NCBI GenBank assembly: GCA_902514275.1
Contig: CABXQD010000003.1
Span: 1-64,000, forward strand
Origin: an uncultured marine group I thaumarchaeote
GTDB taxonomy: Archaea; Thermoproteota; Nitrososphaeria; Nitrososphaerales; Nitrosopumilaceae
DNA length: 64,000 nt
Direction of reading: 5' to 3'
Every line of letters begins with the position of its first letter. Positions within the stretch are counted from its first letter, which is position 1. The translations under genes and the position numbers were made by a program. This document shows positions 47,030-54,640 of the stretch, in pieces. The notes beneath the pieces are model-generated. The model had not been told where the DNA came from, did no database searches, and saw only the letters and a program-made list of their open reading frames with translations.

Positions 47030-47242
47030 ATGGGACGAACCTATGATCAATGGATAGCTGAACAAGACCAAGCTGTCGTAGCAAAAACTCGTGCAGGTGA
47101 CGAAGGAAACAAAGTACTTCTAAACCAGATCAATTGGATTTGGGTTAACAATCTTATGAACAAGAAAGCAGAACTTAACCCATCATCCGCAGAATTACTC
47201 GATTGGGTAACATCTGGTCAAATTGATGCAATGAGAAAATAA
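47030..47242 (+). CDS. Small soluble protein of unknown function, probably highly expressed
   Basis: A 70-aa helical protein (GRTYDQWIAEQDQAVVAKTR, then INWIWVNNLMNKKAELNPSS and LLDWVTSGQIDAMRK). No cysteines, signal peptide or membrane helix are present. Its asparagine codons are mainly AAC and others mainly C-ending, as in the S-layer and ferredoxin genes and unlike most genes here. With a strong leaderless promoter and a following T-rich terminator it stands as a single-gene unit. I recognise no family. The expression inference rests on codon use. Confidence 0.75.
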   Translation: MGRTYDQWIAEQDQAVVAKTRAGDEGNKVLLNQINWIWVNNLMNKKAELNPSSAELLDWVTSGQIDAMRK

Positions 47243-47262
47243 ACGTACAAACATCACGTTAC

Positions 47263-47281
47263 TTTTTATTTTTAAATTTTT
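47263..47281 (+). terminator. T-rich terminator after the 70-aa protein gene
   Basis: Three runs of T (5, 5 and 5 or more) start about 20 nt after the stop codon. The arrangement resembles the tract after the S-layer gene. Confidence 0.5.
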
Positions 47282-47350
47282 GATTCTAGATTTTGCGCAT
47301 AACTTTTTGTTCGATCATTTTCATAACAGGGTTATGATATTCAATCATGG

Positions 47351-47358
47351 TTTAAATA
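47351..47358 (+). promoter_or_regulatory. TATA box of the ferredoxin gene
   Basis: TTTAAATA is centred about 29 nt before the ATG at 47384 and is a near-consensus archaeal TATA element. The spacing predicts a leaderless transcript. Confidence 0.65.
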
Positions 47359-47383
47359 GTGATATCCACATTTTATTTTTGTA

Positions 47384-47686
47384 ATGCCAATAGCAATACT
47401 TCCAGACATTGACGAACAAAGATGTATCGGATGTGCACTATGTGTAGAAATCTGTACAACACTTGGTCCTGATGTCCTTAGGGTAAAACCTGTTGAAGGC
47501 TGGAAGAGAGGTAAAGCATTTGTATTTTATCCAGAAAGATGTATTTCTGATGGTGCATGCATCGGTGTATGCCCAACAAAATCAATCTTTTGGATGAGAC
47601 CAATGAATTACACTGCTGGACAACCAGTACCTCTTCACAAAAACGGTATCTTCATCAAAGGTTGGGCAGAAGACGCAGCACTTTAA
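47384..47686 (+). CDS. Dicluster ferredoxin with one Cys-to-Asp ligand change
   Basis: A 100-aa electron carrier. The first cluster motif is CIGCALCVEIC (Cys14, 17, 20, 24). The second is CISDGACIGVCP (Cys53, 59, 63), where Asp56 replaces the expected second cysteine. The latter cluster is therefore likely [3Fe-4S] or Asp-ligated [4Fe-4S], as in 7Fe archaeal ferredoxins. The codon use and promoter indicate high expression. It could serve 2-oxoacid oxidoreductases or other low-potential reactions. A T-rich tract follows the stop. Confidence 0.93.
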   Translation: MPIAILPDIDEQRCIGCALCVEICTTLGPDVLRVKPVEGWKRGKAFVFYPERCISDGACIGVCPTKSIFWMRPMNYTAGQPVPLHKNGIFIKGWAEDAAL

Positions 47687-47738
47687 GGCTGAATCTTTTA
47701 GCACATTCTTTTTATTTTTATTAATTAAAGTAGTTTCT

Positions 47739-49250
47739 TTACCCAAATGATTTTTTCTTAATTTCTTTTGGCAATATTTTTACAAAATATTTTAAAAACT
47801 CATCTTTTTTATCATAATGTATTTCTGAAAATTTATTTTTCTTAAAGAAATCTTGCCATGTTTTTTGAAATTCGGTAAATTCTTTTGGATCATAATTCAT
47901 TCTAGAACTTTCATGATGTGCAGCTGGAAATATATCTGAAATTTCAATTGGAATTAATCCCATATGTGGATTATATTGACATACTTGAAATGTTTCAAAT
48001 TCTTTTATTTTCTTTTTTAGAGATACATATTGTTGAGATAGATATCCTGGTTTTGTAGTGGATTCTTTTGTAATCAGTAATTTCTTTTTCTTTGATTTGA
48101 ATTTTCTAACTATTTTATGAAATGATTGAATTTCTGGACGATATTGATCTTCTTTACTGAATAGAAAAATTGCTCTTTCTTTGAATTTTGGTGTACCTAA
48201 ACCTAAAAATTCAGAATTTTCAGTCATTACTTCAATCATTTCAAATAATTTTGGATGTGCTCTTGCCTTTTTTATGACATATTCCCATAACCTTCCTTCA
48301 TAAATTGCCTGTTTCACTTTGTCTACTTCTAGTTTAATTGCATACAAGTTATGAATTGCTAATTCATTAATTTTTGATGTTTCTTCTAATTGACGGAATT
48401 CATCAGGGGTATATTTAGAACATATTTCACAATTACATGGAAATATTTCAATATCTGATAAATATCGCGTTCCATCATCTGTAATGTATCTTAATTTTTT
48501 AGCATACAACATGTATGAAGCTGAATCAAATGAATCACATCCTAATGCAATTGCAAATGGAATTGTAAGTGGATGACCTGCTCCAAAAAGATGTAGTGGT
48601 ACTGATTCTGGCATTTGTTTTTTTGCAGCTACAATCATTTGTGCTAATAATCTGTATTCATATGATTCCATAAACTCAACTGGACTTCCTAAGGCTAACA
48701 TTTGGAAACCCATGTCAACTAATGCTTTTGTTGATTTTGATACCAGATCAAAATGTTCTCCTCCTTGAATTGGACCAATCCAAATTTGTCCATTATCTTT
48801 ACTATCCTCAAGAGTTTGTTTACAAACTGTAAGTGTATGTTTTACATATGCTTCAGCTTTTTTGATTGGTAATCCATAACCTGTTGGTTTGTCTAATGGA
48901 ATTGCAAAATCTGTTAATATTCCTGTTTCAAAATTTGCCATATCTGGTGGTAATACTTCTAGATCTCCATATTCTAACACTTGATATCCTCCAGAATCTG
49001 TCATGATTGATTTATCAAAATCTATTATTTTGTGAATTCCTTTTTTTACTGCTTCATCACCATAATTATTTTTTGTAATGTATGCATTTGTAATGACAAC
49101 ATCAAAACCAATTTCTTTAATTTTTTTTGATGGTATTGTTTGTTTGACTGGGTGAATAACAGGAACAAATGCTGGTGTCTCTATTTTACCATGATTTGTA
49201 TACATGGTTCCAATTCTTCCCGCTAGATCTGTTTTAGAAATTTCAAACAA
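47739..49250 (-). CDS. tgtA: tRNA-guanine(15) transglycosylase (archaeosine synthesis)
   Basis: Exchanges guanine-15 of tRNA for preQ0, the first archaeosine step. The barrel shows TPAFVPVIHPVKQTIP, the nucleophile region MTDSGGYQVLEYG, and the zinc site FPCNCEICSKYTP. The 503-aa protein has a C-terminal extension (MGLIPIEISDIFPAAHHES) but stops where a PUA domain is found in the longer, roughly 580-aa archaeal enzymes. A separate PUA protein might compensate. It is on the same strand as the AK6-like gene upstream (31-nt gap). Confidence 0.93.
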   Translation of the reverse strand: MFEISKTDLAGRIGTMYTNHGKIETPAFVPVIHPVKQTIPSKKIKEIGFDVVITNAYITKNNYGDEAVKKGIHKIIDFDKSIMTDSGGYQVLEYGDLEVLPPDMANFETGILTDFAIPLDKPTGYGLPIKKAEAYVKHTLTVCKQTLEDSKDNGQIWIGPIQGGEHFDLVSKSTKALVDMGFQMLALGSPVEFMESYEYRLLAQMIVAAKKQMPESVPLHLFGAGHPLTIPFAIALGCDSFDSASYMLYAKKLRYITDDGTRYLSDIEIFPCNCEICSKYTPDEFRQLEETSKINELAIHNLYAIKLEVDKVKQAIYEGRLWEYVIKKARAHPKLFEMIEVMTENSEFLGLGTPKFKERAIFLFSKEDQYRPEIQSFHKIVRKFKSKKKKLLITKESTTKPGYLSQQYVSLKKKIKEFETFQVCQYNPHMGLIPIEISDIFPAAHHESSRMNYDPKEFTEFQKTWQDFFKKNKFSEIHYDKKDEFLKYFVKILPKEIKKKSFG

Positions 49251-49281
49251 GTAATTAGAGAAAATTACAGGTATTATTTAA

Positions 49282-49830
49282 TCAATGAGTAAAAAATTTT
49301 TCTAAATCGTTATTTTTTGTTACTAAATTTAACCAATCCACTTCTTCATTACCTTCTTTTTTAGAAATAATTTCTAATACTTTTTCCACCACTTGTTGGA
49401 TATTTTTTTCACTAATGTCTATTTGAAATGCTTTTTCTTCAAATTTTTCAATTGTATCGTGCATAATAATTCCTAATACTTCACTACCTGTATTTTCTTT
49501 AATTTTAATTTCTGAATAATTCCTTTCTTTATACACTGATTCTAAATCATATGGATTTCTTCTTAATATTATGATTATTTCCACTTGATTTTTTTCTAAA
49601 ACATATGGTGCTAAATGCCCTACAATTATTTTTTCATTTAATTTTATTTCTTGAAGTATTTTTGCAAGTTTTTGAGTGTCTACATCATTTGTATTTTCAT
49701 TTTTTTCAAATAAACCTGAATCTTTTGCGATAATATTGATGTCAATTATTGGAAAATTCAGTATTTCTGAAATTTTTTTTGTAATTGTATGTTTACCAAC
49801 GCCTGGATTTCCAGTAATTACTATTGACAT
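49282..49830 (-). CDS. AK6/Fap7-like adenylate kinase-type NTPase
   Basis: A 182-aa P-loop protein with Walker A GNPGVGKHTITKKI at the N-terminus. IIVGHLAPYVL follows, then the RRNPYDLESVYKERNYSEIK lid-like region. This pattern matches the archaeal AK6/Fap7 family, which in relatives assists small-subunit rRNA maturation and has adenylate kinase activity. The C-terminal 35 residues form a charged helix. It may be co-transcribed with tgtA downstream, both acting on RNA. Confidence 0.85.
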   Translation of the reverse strand: MSIVITGNPGVGKHTITKKISEILNFPIIDINIIAKDSGLFEKNENTNDVDTQKLAKILQEIKLNEKIIVGHLAPYVLEKNQVEIIIILRRNPYDLESVYKERNYSEIKIKENTGSEVLGIIMHDTIEKFEEKAFQIDISEKNIQQVVEKVLEIISKKEGNEEVDWLNLVTKNNDLEKFFTH

Positions 49831-49902
49831 AATATTGAATCATTAGAACTAGATTAAACGATTTCTGCAATACTAATAAGTAGAATTATATTTTTGTGGG
49901 TA

Positions 49903-51090
49903 TTGCAAATTGGATTAATTGGAAAAGCAAATGTTGGTAAATCAACATTTTTTTCTGCTGCAACTGAAACAACTGTAGCTTCTGGTAATTTCCCATTTAC
50001 AACAATCGAACCAAATGTTGGTGTGGCTTATGTACAATCTGATTGTGCTTGTAAGCATTTTGATCTTAAACATGAAAATCCATTATGTATTAATGGTACT
50101 AGATTAATCCCAGTAAAATTAATTGATGTTGCTGGTTTAGTTCCAGGAGCACATGAAGGAAAAGGATTGGGAAATCAATTTTTAGATGATGCTAGACAAG
50201 CTGAAATTTTAATTCATGTTGTTGATATTGCAGGCGCTACTGATATTCAAGGTCAACCAATATCCGTTGGTTCACATGATCCTTTGGAGGATATTAAATT
50301 TGTACAAGATGAATTTGATCAATGGTTTATTGATATACTAAAAAGAGAATGGGATAAAATAACTCGTGAAATAGATCAAAAACGAGCAAAACTTACTGAT
50401 GGAATTGCTAAAAGATTCAGTGGTTTAGGAATCAAGGATTATCAAGTACAAATAGTATTACAAAAACAAGGTCTAATTAGTAGAAATCCAAAAGAATGGA
50501 ATGATTCTGATATTGAAAATTTTGTTAAAGAATTAAGAAACAACACAAAACCTATGATTATTGCTGCAAACAAAGCAGATCTTTGTCAAGACCTTGACAT
50601 TCTTAAAAAAATTACCGATACAATAGTTCCCTGTAGTGCTGAAACAGAATTATTGTTACGAAAAGCTACAAAGGCTGGAATAATTGATTATACTTCTGGT
50701 GATAATGGATTTAAAATAAATGAGGAAAAAGAAATTCCTATACCACAACAAAAAGCACTTGATTTAGTTAATTCTATTTTCTCTAAAATTCCATCAACTG
50801 GAATTCAAAAAATTCTAAATAGTGCAGTATTTGACTCGTTAAATTTAATCACTGTTTTCCCTGTTGAAGATGAATCTAAATTTACTAATAAGGAGGGTGT
50901 GGTTTTCCCTGATACAAAATTACTTCCACAAGATTCTACTGCTAAAGATTTGGCGAGTTTAATTCATGCTGATATCGCAAAAGGCTTTTTGCATGCAATA
51001 GACTGTAAAACCAAACAAAGAATCAGTGGTGATCAAAAATTAAAACACGGTGATGTAATCAAAATTGTATCTACATTAAGCAGGGGATAA
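49903..51090 (+). CDS. YchF-like OBG-family GTPase/ATPase with TGS domain
   Basis: Translation-factor-class P-loop NTPase, about 395 aa. Walker A is GLIGKANVGKSTFF. The switch region is FPFTTIEPNVGVAY, G3 is LIDVAGLVPGAHEGKGLG, and the base-recognition motif is IIAANKADL. A C-terminal TGS domain ends KLKHGDVIKIVSTLSRG. I chose the TTG at 49903 (MQIGLIGKANVG); an upstream TTG at 49894 is the alternative. It ends 1 nt before kae1. The likely role is ribosome-associated regulation. Confidence 0.9.
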   Translation: MQIGLIGKANVGKSTFFSAATETTVASGNFPFTTIEPNVGVAYVQSDCACKHFDLKHENPLCINGTRLIPVKLIDVAGLVPGAHEGKGLGNQFLDDARQAEILIHVVDIAGATDIQGQPISVGSHDPLEDIKFVQDEFDQWFIDILKREWDKITREIDQKRAKLTDGIAKRFSGLGIKDYQVQIVLQKQGLISRNPKEWNDSDIENFVKELRNNTKPMIIAANKADLCQDLDILKKITDTIVPCSAETELLLRKATKAGIIDYTSGDNGFKINEEKEIPIPQQKALDLVNSIFSKIPSTGIQKILNSAVFDSLNLITVFPVEDESKFTNKEGVVFPDTKLLPQDSTAKDLASLIHADIAKGFLHAIDCKTKQRISGDQKLKHGDVIKIVSTLSRG

Positions 51091-51091
51091 A

Positions 51092-52075
51092 ATGTTAGGC
51101 TTAGGAATTGAAAGTACTGCACATACATTTTCTTGTGCAATAATTGAAAAAAAAGGTAAAAAAGGTAAAATTCTTTCTGATATCAGAAAAATTTTTCGAC
51201 CTGAAGCTGGCGAAGGTATTCATCCTAGAGAAGCGTCTCGTCATCATATTGAAAATAGTTCTTCTGTATTATCTGAATGTCTTAAAGAAGCCAATGTATC
51301 TATTCAAGATTTAGATATGGTATCATATGCTGCTGGACCTGGATTGGGTCCTTGTCTGCGTGTTGGTGCCGTAGTTGCAAGATCTTTATCTTCATTTTAT
51401 AAAATTCCAATTTATCCTGTAAATCATGCAATTGGTCATATTGAATTAGGAAAATTACTTACTGGTTCACGTGATCCTTTGGTTCTTTTGGTTTCTGGAG
51501 GTCATACAATGCTTTTGTCTTTTCTTGATAAACAATGGAGGGTTTTTGGTGAAACATTAGATATCACATTAGGTCAATTATTAGATCAATTTGGCAGATC
51601 AATTGGCTTTGCATCTCCTTGTGGAAAAAATATTGAAGAATTGGCATCTACTTCTACAAATTATATTCCATTACCATACTCTGTTAAAGGAAATGATGTA
51701 TCTTTCTCTGGATTATTATCTGCAACAAAACCTATTTCTGAAAAAAGTAAAGTTGATGCATGTTATTCTCTTCAAGAAACCGCATTTGCAATGATTAGTG
51801 AAACTGTAGAACGTGCATTGTCTTTTACATCTAAAAAAGAATTAATGATTGTAGGTGGAGTTGCAGCTAACAAAAGATTATCTGAAATGTTAAAGGATGT
51901 CTGTAAAAGACATGGTTCTAAATTTTTTGTTGTACCATTAAAATATGCTGGTGATTGTGGTAGTCAAATATGTTGGACTGGACTTTTGGAATCCCAAGTT
52001 AAGGAAGGTGTTTCATTAAAAGATACATTTGTTACTCAATCTTGGAGATTAGATTCTGTAGTAGTTGATTATTGA
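51092..52075 (+). CDS. kae1: KEOPS subunit Kae1, tRNA t6A threonylcarbamoyltransferase
   Basis: Catalytic subunit for N6-threonylcarbamoyladenosine at A37 of ANN-decoding tRNAs. The 327-aa ASKHA-fold protein has LGIESTAHTFSCAI, metal-binding histidines in NHAIGHIELG, the ATP loop LVSGGHTMLL, and GGVAANKRLSEML. The Bud32 kinase, often fused to Kae1 in archaea, is a separate gene 350 nt downstream. Translation may be coupled with the YchF-like gene (1-nt gap). Confidence 0.97.
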   Translation: MLGLGIESTAHTFSCAIIEKKGKKGKILSDIRKIFRPEAGEGIHPREASRHHIENSSSVLSECLKEANVSIQDLDMVSYAAGPGLGPCLRVGAVVARSLSSFYKIPIYPVNHAIGHIELGKLLTGSRDPLVLLVSGGHTMLLSFLDKQWRVFGETLDITLGQLLDQFGRSIGFASPCGKNIEELASTSTNYIPLPYSVKGNDVSFSGLLSATKPISEKSKVDACYSLQETAFAMISETVERALSFTSKKELMIVGGVAANKRLSEMLKDVCKRHGSKFFVVPLKYAGDCGSQICWTGLLESQVKEGVSLKDTFVTQSWRLDSVVVDY

Positions 52076-52395
52076 GAATCTTTTTGTTCTATTGCTTGCT
52101 CTATGCTTTTTACCCAACCCTTTGTATTAAAAACTCCAAATTTGTATGTCTGCTCACCATCATTTGTTTTTGCTGTAAAACATACTTTTTTTATGAATAA
52201 TCCCTCTTTCCATGTTTTTATTATATTTTCTAACGGAACATCAAGTACAGTTTCACCCATACGCTTTGTAAAATCCATTATTCTTGATTTTGTTTTATCA
52301 AATGCTAATCTCTTATTTGTTAATGTCAAAATACCTGGACCCAAACTATCTTCATTACAATCTTCTTGTTTTATCCTTTTTTCACCATCTTCCAT
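52069..52395 (-). CDS. PH/GRAM-like domain protein
   Basis: A 108-aa protein whose core (GPGILTLTNKRLAFDKTKSR, then VLDVPLENIIKTWKEG) matches the general pattern of PH/GRAM-like or bacterial PH domains: strand, TNKRL turn, strand, and a VPLENI strand. It is placed antisense between kae1 and bud32, overlapping the kae1 end by 7 nt. No membrane helix is visible. Function unknown. Confidence 0.65.
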   Translation of the reverse strand: MEDGEKRIKQEDCNEDSLGPGILTLTNKRLAFDKTKSRIMDFTKRMGETVLDVPLENIIKTWKEGLFIKKVCFTAKTNDGEQTYKFGVFNTKGWVKSIEQAIEQKDSQ

Positions 52396-52426
52396 GATTA
52401 ACTTTTATTGAATTCTTTCGGATATA

Positions 52427-53053
52427 ATGTTAATGAAATTAATAAAAAAAGGCGCTGAGGCTGATATCTATAACGGTACGTGGAAAAATTTTAAATCTGT
52501 TTTTAAAATTAGAAAAATAAAAAATTATAGAAATTCTTTACTTGATTCAAAAATACGTAAACAACGTACAATTAAAGAATCACAGATACTTTCTCAAGTA
52601 AAATCTTTTGGAATTCCTTCACCCCTTGTTTATTTTGTTAATTTAGAAAAAAGTATGATTGTGATGCAAGAAATTCCTGGAAAGTCTGTACATGATTTAT
52701 CTGAATCAAAAATTGTTGAAGTATCTAAAGATATTGGAAAGCTAGTTGGACTTTTACATAAAAATGGAGTAATGCATGGAGATTTGACAACATCTAATTT
52801 CATTTTATTTAAAAATATTATTTACATGATTGATTTTGGACTTTCTCAAAATACAATTAAACCTGAAGATCATGCAGTTGATTTACGATTAATTAAAGAA
52901 ATTCTTAACAGTGCACATGCAAAAATTATGGAATCTGCTTGGAAAAATTTTCTAATGGGCTACAAATCTGTAGTTGGAATTGCTTATCAGATTAAAATAG
53001 TAAAATTAGTTTCAGATATTGAAAGTCGTGGTAGATATGCACAAGTTGTCTGA
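52427..53053 (+). CDS. bud32: KEOPS subunit Bud32 (Kae1-associated kinase/ATPase)
   Basis: A 208-aa minimal protein kinase. Visible motifs are KKGAEADIY (nucleotide loop), KIRKIKNYRN, IVMQEIPGKSVHDL, the catalytic loop HGDLTTSNFI and the metal motif MIDFGLS. It works with Kae1 in t6A formation. The start is ATG at 52427 or 52433. Its end overlaps the following nucleotide-pyrophosphatase gene by 17 nt. Confidence 0.95.
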   Translation: MLMKLIKKGAEADIYNGTWKNFKSVFKIRKIKNYRNSLLDSKIRKQRTIKESQILSQVKSFGIPSPLVYFVNLEKSMIVMQEIPGKSVHDLSESKIVEVSKDIGKLVGLLHKNGVMHGDLTTSNFILFKNIIYMIDFGLSQNTIKPEDHAVDLRLIKEILNSAHAKIMESAWKNFLMGYKSVVGIAYQIKIVKLVSDIESRGRYAQVV

Positions 53054-53585
53054 TTTACTCTTTGTATCTTCAAATATTCACAAGTTTAAAGAGGCAGAAA
53101 AAATTTTAAGATCTTTTAACATATCGATCCAATTTTTTAAATTAAATTTAGAAGAAATTCAATCAAATTCTATTAAACAAATTGCAATCAAAAAAGCACA
53201 AAATGCATTTTCAAAATGTAAAAAACCTTTGATTATTGAAGATGATGGTCTATGTATTGACTCTCTTGGTGGATTTCCAGGTCCTTATTCTTCTTATGTT
53301 CAAAAAACTATTGGAAATAAAGGAATTCTTAATTTGTTAAAAAAAGATAGAAGTGCAAAATTTGTTTCAAACATAACCTATTGTGATAAAAATACTGTTG
53401 AATCTTTTGAAGGAAAACTTTTTGGTACTATATCTAAATCTGAAAAAGGAAATGGTTGGGGATTTGATCCAATATTTATTCCAAAAAATACTCAGAAAAC
53501 TTTTGGTGAATTAATCAATAAAAATAATATTTCACATAGATACAAAGCATTAAAAAAATTTTCTAATTGGTATTTGCGTAAGTAG
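53037..53585 (+). CDS. rdgB: XTP/dITP diphosphatase (RdgB/HAM1 family)
   Basis: House-cleaning enzyme hydrolysing ITP, XTP and their deoxy forms. From the ATG at 53037 the protein is 182 aa. Conserved blocks are FVSSNIHKFKEAEKIL, the catalytic IEDDGLCIDSLGGFPGPYSS and NGWGFDPIFIP, plus SHRYKALKKF near the end. It overlaps bud32 upstream and the convergent taw1 gene by 23 nt. Confidence 0.94.
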   Translation: MHKLSDLLFVSSNIHKFKEAEKILRSFNISIQFFKLNLEEIQSNSIKQIAIKKAQNAFSKCKKPLIIEDDGLCIDSLGGFPGPYSSYVQKTIGNKGILNLLKKDRSAKFVSNITYCDKNTVESFEGKLFGTISKSEKGNGWGFDPIFIPKNTQKTFGELINKNNISHRYKALKKFSNWYLRK

Positions 53586-54594
53586 GAATATAGCGGTCAA
53601 TAAATCGTTCATTGTTTTGTAGGATTGATATTCTTGAAACAAGACTCTCATCCATTATCGAAAATATTTTACTTTCTTTAGCTATTTCTTCACTGAATTT
53701 TTTTACTTCGTGCATTTCTAACATATTTTCATGTTCAAGTCTATTTGTTGAACGTCCAATGTGCATGTATGATTTTATTTCAATAAAGTGTGGACTTGCT
53801 TTTCTAAACATATCTGCAAATGCAGGTATCATTTCTTTTTGATCATTGTAATCTCTAATTAGTGTAATTCTTAGAACTGTACGTGTGTCTAGATCTTTTA
53901 ACATATCTAATGTACGATTCCATCTTTCCCAAGAATCATCATATTTTGGCTTGTTAATTTTTATAAATGATTCATAATCTGCAGCATTTGTTGATAGATA
54001 CAATTGTGTTGGTAACGCATCTTCATCTTGTAGTTTTTGAATCATGTCTGGTTCTTGTCCGTTTGTAACTAGAAAAATTGACTTTGTTGCTTCCAGTGAT
54101 TTTAGATATTTAATTAATTCAGGTAATTTTGGATACATTGTAGGTTCACCTGAAAGTGAAACTGCATAATGACTTGGAAGTAATGATTCATCTAATCTTT
54201 GTTTATCATTTCTTGAATCTCCGTAAAATCCATCAATTAATTTTTTTCTTTCAGCCATCAATTTTGTTAAAATTTGTTCAGGTTCTGCAACTTGTTCTGG
54301 TTCCATTTTCATCGAATCATAAAATTCCATTGGTCTCCAACAATATACACAACGATTTTCACAATACATTCCAGCTGGTGAAAACTCCATACATTGGTGA
54401 GTTGAAATTCCATAAAATTTATGCTTGTAACAACTTCCTTCATGTTTAAATGATTTTTTAGTCCAATGACATAATTCAACTGTCGAGTGATCTGCTACTC
54501 CATATTTTGCTTTTTTAAGTTGAGCAACTATTGTTGGTTTAATTTGAATTAGATTTTCCTCATCATTATTAACAACTTCACCTGAACAACTCAT
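53563..54594 (-). CDS. taw1: 4-demethylwyosine synthase (Taw1/TYW1), radical SAM
   Basis: Builds the tricyclic wyosine base from m1G37 of tRNA-Phe using pyruvate and SAM. The 343-aa protein has the radical-SAM cluster motif CENRCVYCWRPMEF and extra N-terminal cysteines (VELCHWTKKSF, GSCYKHKFYG, HQCMEFSP) that hold the second cluster. SLSGEPTMYPKLPEL is also present. It is an additional tRNA-modification gene in this section, after tgtA and kae1. Confidence 0.95.
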   Translation of the reverse strand: MSCSGEVVNNDEENLIQIKPTIVAQLKKAKYGVADHSTVELCHWTKKSFKHEGSCYKHKFYGISTHQCMEFSPAGMYCENRCVYCWRPMEFYDSMKMEPEQVAEPEQILTKLMAERKKLIDGFYGDSRNDKQRLDESLLPSHYAVSLSGEPTMYPKLPELIKYLKSLEATKSIFLVTNGQEPDMIQKLQDEDALPTQLYLSTNAADYESFIKINKPKYDDSWERWNRTLDMLKDLDTRTVLRITLIRDYNDQKEMIPAFADMFRKASPHFIEIKSYMHIGRSTNRLEHENMLEMHEVKKFSEEIAKESKIFSIMDESLVSRISILQNNERFIDRYIPTYANTN

Positions 54595-54640
54595 ATATTG
54601 AATCTAATTTGATTTACTTAAATTCATTTAGATAGGATAT

